Assembly: GCA_005790265.1 (NCBI GenBank)
Contig: SXVE01000372.1
Location: forward strand, 1-8,727
DNA: 8,727 nt
Source of the DNA: Acidobacteriota bacterium
GTDB taxonomy: Bacteria; Acidobacteriota; Blastocatellia; Pyrinomonadales; Pyrinomonadaceae
Reading direction: 5' to 3'
The notes below the pieces were generated by a model. The model ran no database searches and was not told the origin of the DNA. It saw only the letters and a program-made list of their open reading frames with translations. Positions 1 through 5,745 of the stretch are shown here, in pieces (within the stretch, counting starts at the first letter, position 1; each line of letters starts with the position of its first letter). Made by a program: the position numbers and the translations under genes.

Positions 1-82
1 CGGCGATTGAGCCGGTCGTCTGCGCCTGAATAATTTGACTGCACAGCCAAAGCACAGTCAAAAAGTTGAAAAGCTTCCTCAT
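1..82 (-). CDS. Secreted protein, 5' end only (possibly TonB-receptor/carboxypeptidase-regulatory type)
   Basis: Only the first 27 codons lie in the window; the gene runs off the left edge. The ATG (82-80) follows a strong Shine-Dalgarno, GGAGGA, at 96-91 on the minus strand with 8 nt spacing, so the start is well supported. The product opens MRKLFNFLTVLWLC and continues to a likely signal-peptidase site after QAQ or IIQA, giving a basic n-region, a hydrophobic core and a mature N-terminus beginning near QTTGSIA. In acidobacteria, mature ends of the form AQTTGSI(A/T)G commonly open a carboxypeptidase regulatory-like (CarboxypepD_reg) domain in front of a large TonB-dependent outer-membrane receptor. 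That identity is inferred from seven residues and is uncertain. Export through the Sec pathway is much safer. A 14-bp palindrome lies just upstream at 103-116. Confidence 0.6.
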   Translation of the reverse strand, partial: MRKLFNFLTVLWLCSQIIQAQTTGSIA

Positions 83-102
83 CTATTGTTTCCTCCAAAA
101 AG

Positions 103-116
103 TAGATAGTTATCTA
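103..116. promoter_or_regulatory. Palindrome TAGATA-GT-TATCTA upstream of the left-edge gene
   Basis: Two perfect 6-nt arms separated by GT sit 6 nt upstream of the Shine-Dalgarno of the minus-strand gene at 1-82. The position fits an operator or a small leader hairpin next to the ribosome site. No regulator can be named and chance is possible in AT-rich DNA. Confidence 0.3.
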
Positions 117-186
117 AATGAAAACGAATAATTTTGAAGAGAAGCCAAGACAGCATCAAAACAGAAATCTTTGAACTTGGGGGTTT

Positions 187-244
187 ATATAAATTGTTAG
201 ATTAAATTAAGGTGAAACTTCAATACACTAGAAGCAATTTATAT
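187..244. repeat. Inverted repeat, 10-nt arms, 38-nt loop
   Basis: ATATAAATTG at 187-196 is the exact reverse complement of CAATTTATAT at 235-244. The arms are almost pure A+T and the loop is long, so a stable RNA hairpin is unlikely. It is recorded as a sequence fact without a function. Confidence 0.3.
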
Positions 245-357
245 GCCTTCAATTTTGGCAAACTTAAAAGTTTTGTAAGTGCTTATCGGTAATCATAATT
301 TTCCAAAGCTAACGTTTCAGCAATTCATAAAATTTATCATTAACGAATTTGTATAAA

Positions 358-386
358 CATAATTTTGAATTTTTTTCAAAATTATG
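358..386. repeat. Perfect 12-bp AT-rich hairpin with T5 loop
   Basis: CATAATTTTGAA (358-369) pairs exactly with TTCAAAATTATG (375-386) around five T residues. There is only one G-C pair near each end of the stem and no U-tract after it, so it is not a classical intrinsic terminator. It could still act as a weak terminator for transcripts leaving the response regulator gene on the minus strand, or as a protein-binding site. Confidence 0.45.
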
Positions 387-574
387 GATTATTACGATGA
401 ACTCATAGATTCGGAAATCGAACATAAAAAGTATTGGTAGGCTTTGTTTGAACACCAGACAGCGCATCACCATCAAACTTCCTGCGATTATATAGACAGT
501 TTGAAAAGTGATAGGAAAAATTAGTGATTTCTACAAAAGGAGGAAACAAACAAGGACATTGAGTATCAGGAACA

Positions 575-1984
575 TCAATTTCGTGCCGGAATATTATAAG
601 TTTTGATTTTTGAGTTCAGCGTTGTCGCGTTTAGTCCTAATAATCTTGCCGCGCGGGATTGGTGACCGCCGGTTTGTTCGAGGGCGCGGCGGATTAAATC
701 TATTTCAAAGCGGCGGACTTCGTCGTAGAAGTTGACGCCGCGCGAAACGTCCGTGTTGTTTGACGATCCTTCGCTGTCTTTCATTATTTTATCTAAAAGT
801 TCGGGCTGGCGGACTTCCGGGCGCAGGCATTCGACGGTGATTTCGTCGGTCGGCGCGATGACGACGGCGCGTTCGATGATGTTTTCGAGCTCACGAACAT
901 TGCCCGGGTAATAATAATTTTCGAGCAGCGAAAGCACTTCCGGCGACAGATTTTCCGAGACGACGCGCGCGTTTTCTTCGTTGTATTTGCGGATAAAGTG
1001 CTGGGCGAGCGGCAAAACGTCTTCGATGCGTTCGCGCAAACTCGGCAGCTCGATCGGCACAACCGACAGACGATAATATAAATCTTCGCGGAAAACGCCG
1101 GTTTTGACCGCATCTTTCAAATCAACGTTCGTTGCGGCGATGATGCGCACGTCAACTTTCGTCGGCGTCGTTTCGCCGATTGGCGTAAACTCGCGTTCCT
1201 GAATCACTCTTAACAAACGCACTTGAGTTTCCGGGCGCAAATCGCCGATTTCGTCCAAAAATATCGAGCCGCCGTCGGCGACTTCAAACAGACCTTTTTT
1301 GACGGCGACAGCGCCGGTAAACGCGCCGCGAGTGTGTCCGAAAAGTTCACTTTCGAGCAGGTCCGACGGAATGTTCGAGCAGTTGACGGCAACAAAAGGA
1401 TTGTCGGCGCGCGGGCTGGCTTCGTGAATCGCTTTGGCGACAAGTTCTTTTCCCGTGCCGGATTCGCCGGTGATTAAAACGGTCGAGCGCGCCGGAGCAA
1501 CTCGTTCGACGAGGCGGAAAACGTTTTCCATTTTGTCCGAACGCCCGATAATCGCGTCGCGTTTGACCGAGCGCGTCATCGCCTGCCGCAGCGTTTGGCG
1601 TTCTTCTTCGTTGCGGCGATTTTTCACTCCGCGCGCGACTCGCGCGACGATTTGTTCGTTTTGAAACGGTTTGCGAATAATGCCGGTTGCGCCTTTTTCC
1701 CACGCCGAAATCGCCGTGTCGAATGTCGCGTAAGCCGTAATCATCAGCACCACGGCTTCGGAATCCATTTTGATAATTTCTTCGAGCGCCGTTAAGCCGC
1801 CGATGCCCGGCATCGAAACGTCCATCAGCACAACGTCGAAAGTTTTCTGCGCGTAAGCTTCAATCGCTTCTTCGCCGGTTTTCGCCAGCTCGACTTTATA
1901 ACCCGCGCCGGACAAAATCGTCTCCAGCACGTCGCGCATTATTTCCTCGTCGTCACAAACTAAAACAGAACCTTTTTTCGCCAT
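575..1984 (-). CDS. Sigma-54-dependent response regulator, NtrC family
   Basis: This 469-residue protein has the full three-part NtrC architecture. The receiver domain (about 6-120) shows the acidic pair D11/D12, the phospho-acceptor D55 (VVLMDVSMPG), T83 and K105 (RKPF). The AAA+ domain (about 145-375) has Walker A GESGTGKE at 173-180, the sigma-54-contacting GAFTGA loop at 220-225, Walker B IFLDEIG at 241-247, and the REDLYYRL arginine-finger segment. A linker rich in S, N and D leads to a Fis-type helix-turn-helix at about 435-465 (QSRAARLLGLN). On phosphorylation such proteins form a ring that uses ATP to open sigma-54 promoter complexes. No partner histidine kinase is adjacent, so it is an orphan in this window. 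No Shine-Dalgarno precedes the ATG, and a TATATT -10-like hexamer lies 9 nt upstream. All catalytic motifs are intact. Its target genes cannot be told from the sequence. Confidence 0.96.
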   Translation of the reverse strand: MAKKGSVLVCDDEEIMRDVLETILSGAGYKVELAKTGEEAIEAYAQKTFDVVLMDVSMPGIGGLTALEEIIKMDSEAVVLMITAYATFDTAISAWEKGATGIIRKPFQNEQIVARVARGVKNRRNEEERQTLRQAMTRSVKRDAIIGRSDKMENVFRLVERVAPARSTVLITGESGTGKELVAKAIHEASPRADNPFVAVNCSNIPSDLLESELFGHTRGAFTGAVAVKKGLFEVADGGSIFLDEIGDLRPETQVRLLRVIQEREFTPIGETTPTKVDVRIIAATNVDLKDAVKTGVFREDLYYRLSVVPIELPSLRERIEDVLPLAQHFIRKYNEENARVVSENLSPEVLSLLENYYYPGNVRELENIIERAVVIAPTDEITVECLRPEVRQPELLDKIMKDSEGSSNNTDVSRGVNFYDEVRRFEIDLIRRALEQTGGHQSRAARLLGLNATTLNSKIKTYNIPARN

Positions 1985-1993
1985 AAGTTTACG

Positions 1994-1999
1994 AATATA
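1994..1999 (-). promoter_or_regulatory. Candidate -10 element of the response regulator gene (near-leaderless)
   Basis: On the minus strand TATATT (five of six matches to TATAAT) ends 9 nt before the ATG, placing a transcript start about 2-3 nt ahead of the start codon. The -35 region around 2017-2023 is weak (TTAAAT at 18-nt spacing). There is no Shine-Dalgarno, which fits a leaderless or near-leaderless message. Confidence 0.4.
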
Positions 2000-2055
2000 C
2001 CAAAAAACTTTCTAAAAATTTAACGCGCGGTTTTTTTTCGCTTAAAAGCACTCGA

Positions 2056-2085
2056 TTGAGCGGTAAACCTTAAACCGTTTACAAT
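2056..2085 (+). promoter_or_regulatory. Candidate sigma-70-type promoter of the methyltransferase gene
   Basis: TTGAGC (2056-2061) and TACAAT (2080-2085) are 18 nt apart. The -10 hexamer ends 10 nt before the ATG at 2096, so the predicted 5' leader is only about 3-4 nt, and no Shine-Dalgarno is present. A small palindrome, TAAAC-C-GTTTA (2071-2081), overlaps the -10 and could be an operator. Confidence 0.45.
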
Positions 2086-2095
2086 CAATCTTCAA

Positions 2096-2680
2096 ATGAT
2101 CTACGACAAATTTGCCAGAAAATATGATTGCGCGCTCGCTCCGTTCGAGAAGCGTTTTTTGCGTCAATGGCGCCGCGAAACTTTATCGTTTTTGCCGGAA
2201 AACGCGCGCATTTTGGAAATCGGCGCGGGAACGGGCGCGAATTTTCCGTTCTACTCGCATTTACAGCAAGCGGTCGCGACGGAAATTTCGTCGAAAATGC
2301 TGACGTTTGCCAAAGAAAAAACGAACTCAATCGTACTTTTGCAAGCCGACGCGGAAAATCTGCCTTTTGCCGAAAACAGTTTTGATGCGGCTTTGGCGAC
2401 TTTGGTTTTTTGCTCGATTCCGCAACCGGAAAAAGCCTTTGCCGAATTGCGCCGAACGATCAGAAACGGCGGCAAAATCGTTTTGCTCGAACACGTTCGC
2501 CCGAACGGATTGCTTGGAATCTCGTTCGATTGTTTGAGCGTTCTGACCGTTGCCGCCATCGAAGATCATTTTAATCGGGAAACGACGAAAATCGCTGAAA
2601 AATGCGGTTTGAAAATCGTCGAATTGCGAAAAAAGGTTTTCGGAATCGTTAATTTAATCGTTTGCGAAGTGGTAAAATGA
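2096..2680 (+). CDS. Class I SAM-dependent methyltransferase (Methyltransf_11 type)
   Basis: The 194-residue protein is a compact Rossmann-fold methyltransferase. The glycine-rich SAM-binding motif I is ILEIGAGTGANF at 39-50. The acidic end of beta-2 is E63 (VATEIS), followed by the QADAENLPF motif (83-91), where D85 should contact the adenine. The post-motif strand ATLVFCSIP is at 101-109 and LLEHVRP at 130-136. The opening YDKFARKYD and the LEHVRP segment resemble UbiE/phospholipid-type methyltransferases, but the substrate cannot be assigned. There is no signal peptide or membrane segment, so it is cytosolic, though a lipid substrate is conceivable. It diverges from the response regulator, and the DUF72 gene follows after about 40 nt without an obvious terminator, so the two may be cotranscribed. 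The ATG at 2096 follows the conserved family start closely and has no Shine-Dalgarno. Confidence 0.88.
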   Translation: MIYDKFARKYDCALAPFEKRFLRQWRRETLSFLPENARILEIGAGTGANFPFYSHLQQAVATEISSKMLTFAKEKTNSIVLLQADAENLPFAENSFDAALATLVFCSIPQPEKAFAELRRTIRNGGKIVLLEHVRPNGLLGISFDCLSVLTVAAIEDHFNRETTKIAEKCGLKIVELRKKVFGIVNLIVCEVVK

Positions 2681-2706
2681 AAATGTCTAAAAAAAAGAAA
2701 TTTTAA

Positions 2707-2733
2707 CCGCAGATGAACACAGATGGACACAGG
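2707..2733 (+). repeat. 10-nt tandem repeat of a dispersed intergenic type (AGATGAACAC)
   Basis: CCGC is followed by AGATGAACAC (2711-2720), AGATGGACAC (2721-2730) and a partial AGG. Sequences of the form accgcagatgaacacagatg recur as intergenic repeats in many bacterial genomes. The second unit contains the only ATG (2723) available for the following DUF72 frame. The unit resembles GGATAAACAC in the inverted repeat at 3705-3787. Confidence 0.6.
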
Positions 2734-3685
2734 TAAAAAAGTTAATAATAAAACCGGCGAGCTCGCAGATAAAAAAATTGGTAACAACGCTGATGAAAAA
2801 GATAAAACTGTCGGCGAATTGGACGAAACCAAAACCGGAAAATCCGAAATCCGAAATCTAAAATTTAAAATCCGAATTGGTTGTCAGGGTTGGAATTACG
2901 CTGATTGGACGACGAAAGCGGCGGGCGAAACTGTTTTTTACCCGCGCGGCACGAAAGCGAACGAAATGCTCGCGCTTTACGCCGAAATTTTCGACACAGT
3001 TGAAGTTGATTCGACTTTTTATGCGATTCCGAGTTTGTCGAGCGTCGAAAGCTGGTACGAAAAAACGCCGGAAAATTTTACTTTTTCCTTAAAAATGCCG
3101 CAGGAAATTACGCACGAACATCTTTTGCGCGATTCGGCTTTTCCGATTGTAACGGAGTTTTGCGAACGCGTGCGCGCGCTTCAGGAAAAGCTCGGCGTCG
3201 TGTTGATTCAAATGCCGCCGCAGTTTGAGGCGAACAAGGAAAACGCGGCGGCGCTCAAAAGTTTTCTCGCGTGGCTGCCGCAGGACGTTCGTTTCGCCAT
3301 CGAATTTCGCCACCGCGACTGGCTTGTTGACTGGACGTTCGGCGAACTCGAAAAAAACGGCGTCGCGCTTTGTCTGGTCGAAGGCAGTTGGATTCCGCGC
3401 GATACGACGTTTCAGGCAATCGGCAAAATCAAAAACGATTTCGCTTACATTCGATTTATGGGCGAGCGCGATTTGGTTCGATTTGATGCCGTGCAACGCG
3501 AAGCGGACGCGAATTTAACGATGTGGAAACAGGAAATCGAACAAATTAACGCGCCGGAAATCTTCGCCTATTTCAGCAATTTCTACGAAGGTCACGCGCC
3601 GGAAAGCGTCAATAAATTGAAAAAACTATTCGGGCAGAAAATCGTTGACGTGAAAAATCTGGAAAATCAAGGTTCGCTTTTTTAG
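2723..3685 (+). CDS. DUF72 (YecE-like) TIM-barrel protein with an odd N-terminal extension
   Basis: The reading frame encodes 320 residues. Residues about 51-310 match the DUF72 family: the opening RIGCQGWNYADW, then FYPRGTKANEMLALYAEIFDTVEV (54 residues from the domain start or less), DSTFYAIP, FSLKMPQEITHEH, VLIQMPPQF, FAIEFRHRDWL, FAYIRFMGERD and FAYFSNFYEGHAPESV. The family has a TIM-barrel fold with conserved aromatic and acidic residues, and its biochemical role is not settled. It is probably cytosolic. The first 50 residues are abnormal for the family, which normally starts only a few residues before the IGxxGW motif: they are Lys/Asp/Glu-rich, and residues 40-51 are read from a heptanucleotide repeat. 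The only ATG (2723) lies inside a separate repeat and has no Shine-Dalgarno. A TTG at 2819 is an alternative, so the true start is uncertain. The C-terminus, NQGSLF, resembles a sliding-clamp-binding motif. Confidence 0.88.
   Translation: MDTGKKVNNKTGELADKKIGNNADEKDKTVGELDETKTGKSEIRNLKFKIRIGCQGWNYADWTTKAAGETVFYPRGTKANEMLALYAEIFDTVEVDSTFYAIPSLSSVESWYEKTPENFTFSLKMPQEITHEHLLRDSAFPIVTEFCERVRALQEKLGVVLIQMPPQFEANKENAAALKSFLAWLPQDVRFAIEFRHRDWLVDWTFGELEKNGVALCLVEGSWIPRDTTFQAIGKIKNDFAYIRFMGERDLVRFDAVQREADANLTMWKQEIEQINAPEIFAYFSNFYEGHAPESVNKLKKLFGQKIVDVKNLENQGSLF
2840..2874 (+). repeat. Heptanucleotide tandem repeat (AAATCCG x5) in the 5' part of the DUF72 gene
   Basis: Five consecutive 7-nt units occupy 2840-2874. 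Units 1, 2 and 5 are exactly AAATCCG; units 3 and 4 are AAATCTA and AAATTTA. The array is in frame and ends where the conserved DUF72 domain begins (the IGCQGW segment). Heptanucleotide arrays of this sort are usually intergenic, as in the short tandemly repeated repetitive sequences of cyanobacteria. Confidence 0.75.
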
Positions 3686-3704
3686 TGAAAGCAATGAAGA
3701 GTAA

Positions 3705-3787
3705 GACGCGGATAAACACGGAATTGCGCGGGTAAATCCTTGAGAAATAATCTGCGAAAATCGGCTTGATCCGTGTTTATCCGCGTC
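3705..3787. repeat. Inverted-repeat element with perfect 18-bp arms and 10-nt periodicity
   Basis: Bases 3705-3722 (starting GACGCGGATAAACACG) are the exact reverse complement of 3770-3787. The left part continues in about 10-nt steps (GGATAAACAC, GGAATTGCGC, GGGTAAATCC), and the right part mirrors this with units such as ATCCGTGTTT and ATCCGCGTCC. It resembles widely dispersed intergenic repeats that contain GCGGATAAACACGGAT. It lies between the DUF72 stop and sppA. In RNA it would form a long stem with a 47-nt loop. There is no U-tract directly after it, so a terminator role for the DUF72 transcript is possible but not shown. Confidence 0.75.
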
Positions 3788-3864
3788 CCATTTCTTACCG
3801 ATTCTTGCCAAAACTTTTTCGCGTTTCAAACGTAAAATAAATGGAATTTTAGTTTCGCAAGTTT

Positions 3865-3870
3865 TATAAC
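3865..3870 (+). promoter_or_regulatory. Candidate -10 element of sppA (leaderless)
   Basis: TATAAC (five of six matches to TATAAT) ends 7 nt before the sppA ATG, so transcription would begin about at the start codon. No Shine-Dalgarno exists in the AT-rich sequence before the ATG. The -35 region is weak (TGGAAT at 3842-3847, 17-nt spacing). Confidence 0.4.
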
Positions 3871-3877
3871 TAATTTT

Positions 3878-5671
3878 ATGGCAATTTCAAAAACAGCAAA
3901 AGTTCTTCTCATCGTCGGCGGAATCGTTTTCGCTTTACTTCTTGTAGCGATTATCGGTTTTGCGCTGCTCGCCGAATCGCTCGGCAAACCGAGCGTGCCG
4001 GAAAACAGCGTTTTGGTGCTGAAAATTTCCGGCGATTTGCCGGATTATGCGCCGCAGAATCCTTTAGCAAAATCTTTCGGAATCGAACAGAAACAGGACT
4101 TTTCCGGTCTTTTAATGCAGCTGCGCAAAGCGAAAATTGATGCGCGCGTCGGCGCGGTTTTGCTCGATGTTGATATGCCGACAATCGGTTGGGGAAAAGC
4201 GGAAGAACTGCGCAACGCGATCAAGGATTTTCGCGTTTCGGGCAAACCGATTTATTCGTTTATGGAAATCGGAATGAATAAAGATTATTACATTGCGACC
4301 GCCGCCGAAAAAGTTTTTCTGCCGCCGCCGGGCGATCTTTACGTTAACGGATTTGCTGCTCAAGCGATGTTTTATAAAGGTTCGCTCGACAAGCTCGGCG
4401 TCGAAGCGGAAGTCATTCAAATCGGACCGAAATATACAAACGCGCCAGCCCTATATACGAAAACAGAACTGGGCGAAGTTCAGCGCGAAGTAGTCAATGC
4501 GCTTTTGGACGAATATTACGGACGCCTGAAAGCGGGAATCAGCGAGTCGCGCGGCAAATCGCCCGAAGACGTTGACGCGATTATTAACAACGCGCCGTAT
4601 CACGCCGACGATGCGAAACAAATCGGTTTGATTGACGACGCGATTTACCGCGATCAGGTTTACGAACAATTGAAAACGCGGCTCGGTTACAAAGCCGAAG
4701 ACAAACTGCGCACGATTGACGGCAGCGATTACCGCGACATTCCGGCGGATTCGCTCGGACTGAATAAAGGCGAACGCGTCGCCGTGATTTACGCTTCGGG
4801 CGCGATCAACATCGGCAGTTCGAGCAACAGTCCGTTCGGCGGCGAAATGGTCGGCTCGGACACAATCGTCAAAGCGGTTGACGACGCGGCGGCGGATTCT
4901 TCGATCAAAGCCATTGTGTTGCGCGTTGATTCGCCCGGCGGTTCGGCGCTCGCGTCGGATTTGATGTGGCACGCGCTCGAAAACGCGAAAGCGAAAAAAC
5001 CGCTCGTCGTTTCGATGGGCGATGTCGCCGCGTCTGGCGGCTATTACATCGCGTGCAACGCCGATAAAATCGTTGCCGAACCGACGACCGTCACCGGCTC
5101 AATCGGAATGTTTATGGGCAAACCCGTGATGAAAGGCTTTTACGATTGGGTCGGCATCACGAGCGAATACACGCTGCGCGGGAAAAACGCCGGAGTTTTT
5201 CGCGAAACCGAAAAATGGACGCCGGAAGAACGCCAAAAAATGGAAAGCCTCGCCAACAAAGTTTATTACGGCGATTTCGTGCCGAAGGTCGCGAAAGGTC
5301 GCGGCAAAACCGACGAAGAAGTTAATTCGCTTGGTCAAGGTCGCGTCTGGACGGGAACGCAGGCTAAACAAAACGGTTTGGTTGACGAATTCGGCGGTAT
5401 CGAACGCGCCATCGAAATCGCCAAAGATTTAGCCAAACTGCCCGCCGATCAAGATGTGCGCCGCGTCAATTACCCGGAACCCGGTTCGTTTCTGCAAAGC
5501 GTGATGGGCGGCGGCGCGTCAACCGAAACCGACGAACAAAAAGCCCAACGCGCACTAGCCGCATCACTGCCCGAAAATATGCGCAAAACTCTGCGCTACG
5601 CCTCGATTCTCGACCGTATGCAACGCGGCGAAGCGATGATGATGTTGCCGTTTGAATTGGAAATCAAGTAA
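3878..5671 (+). CDS. sppA: Signal peptide peptidase SppA, long (67 kDa-type) form
   Basis: The 597-residue protein has one N-terminal membrane anchor (about 8-32, VLLIVGGIVFALLLVAIIGF) and two tandem peptidase-S49 domains, the layout of E. coli SppA. SppA degrades cleaved signal peptides in the membrane with a Ser-Lys dyad in which the N-terminal domain supplies the lysine and the C-terminal domain the serine. The nucleophile region is well conserved: VLRVDSPGGSALASD at 347-361, then GDVAASGGYY at 381-390 with Ser386, and TVTGSIGMF. In the N-terminal half, the segment that should carry the catalytic lysine reads IGPKYTNAP (182-190). By eye the E. coli YKSA lysine falls on Thr187, with Lys185 two residues earlier, so activity is uncertain. 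The length fits the family. There is no Shine-Dalgarno, and a -10-like hexamer is 7 nt upstream. A strong terminator follows. Confidence 0.93.
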   Translation: MAISKTAKVLLIVGGIVFALLLVAIIGFALLAESLGKPSVPENSVLVLKISGDLPDYAPQNPLAKSFGIEQKQDFSGLLMQLRKAKIDARVGAVLLDVDMPTIGWGKAEELRNAIKDFRVSGKPIYSFMEIGMNKDYYIATAAEKVFLPPPGDLYVNGFAAQAMFYKGSLDKLGVEAEVIQIGPKYTNAPALYTKTELGEVQREVVNALLDEYYGRLKAGISESRGKSPEDVDAIINNAPYHADDAKQIGLIDDAIYRDQVYEQLKTRLGYKAEDKLRTIDGSDYRDIPADSLGLNKGERVAVIYASGAINIGSSSNSPFGGEMVGSDTIVKAVDDAAADSSIKAIVLRVDSPGGSALASDLMWHALENAKAKKPLVVSMGDVAASGGYYIACNADKIVAEPTTVTGSIGMFMGKPVMKGFYDWVGITSEYTLRGKNAGVFRETEKWTPEERQKMESLANKVYYGDFVPKVAKGRGKTDEEVNSLGQGRVWTGTQAKQNGLVDEFGGIERAIEIAKDLAKLPADQDVRRVNYPEPGSFLQSVMGGGASTETDEQKAQRALAASLPENMRKTLRYASILDRMQRGEAMMMLPFELEIK

Positions 5672-5696
5672 TTTAGTTGAAGATCATTTAGCAAAA

Positions 5697-5733
5697 AAGG
5701 CGGCGAGTTACGAAAACTCGCCGCCTTCCTTTT
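5697..5733. terminator. Bidirectional intrinsic terminator between sppA and the convergent gene
   Basis: A perfect 13-bp stem (5697-5709 with 5715-5727, core GGCGGCGAGTT) closes a 5-nt loop. On the plus strand it is followed by CCTTTT (5728-5733). On the minus strand the stem is followed by a run of six T (complement of 5693-5698). It lies 26 nt after the sppA stop and just past the stop of the minus-strand gene at 5746, so it can serve both. Confidence 0.93.
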
Positions 5734-5745
5734 GCAATTCTCACA

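Larger units (their letters stand above)
83..574. other. AT-rich intergenic region without a convincing gene
   Basis: This 492-nt stretch separates the left-edge gene from the 3' end of the response regulator. It is clearly richer in A+T than the flanking genes. It holds a palindrome (103-116), a long-loop inverted repeat (187-196 with 235-244), a perfect 12-bp hairpin (358-386), a short reading frame with an internal TAG (384-524) and a perfect Shine-Dalgarno-like AAAGGAGG at 536-543 with no ATG at a usable distance. Frames are broken by many stops. It may contain the decayed remains of a small gene, but nothing here can be called as functional coding sequence. No tRNA or known riboswitch was recognised. 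Confidence 0.6.

Noticed and set aside
1223..1795. Several plus-strand open frames inside the response regulator gene
   Set aside because: They lie opposite a strongly conserved gene, encode Arg/Phe-rich sequence without domains, and have no ribosome sites.
2566..2832. 88-codon minus-strand frame with a hydrophobic stretch
   Set aside because: It overlaps the methyltransferase 3' end and the decamer repeat. The hydrophobic part is a by-product of reading that repeat and an A-rich region backwards.
2707..3787. A GxxExxY-type gene or an insertion sequence, suggested by the repeats
   Set aside because: No transposase and no GxxExxY reading frame are present; the repeats stand alone beside the DUF72 gene.
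4451..4972. 173-codon minus-strand frame inside sppA
   Set aside because: It mirrors sppA codon structure, is rich in Arg/Val/Asn repeats and has no recognisable domain or start signal.
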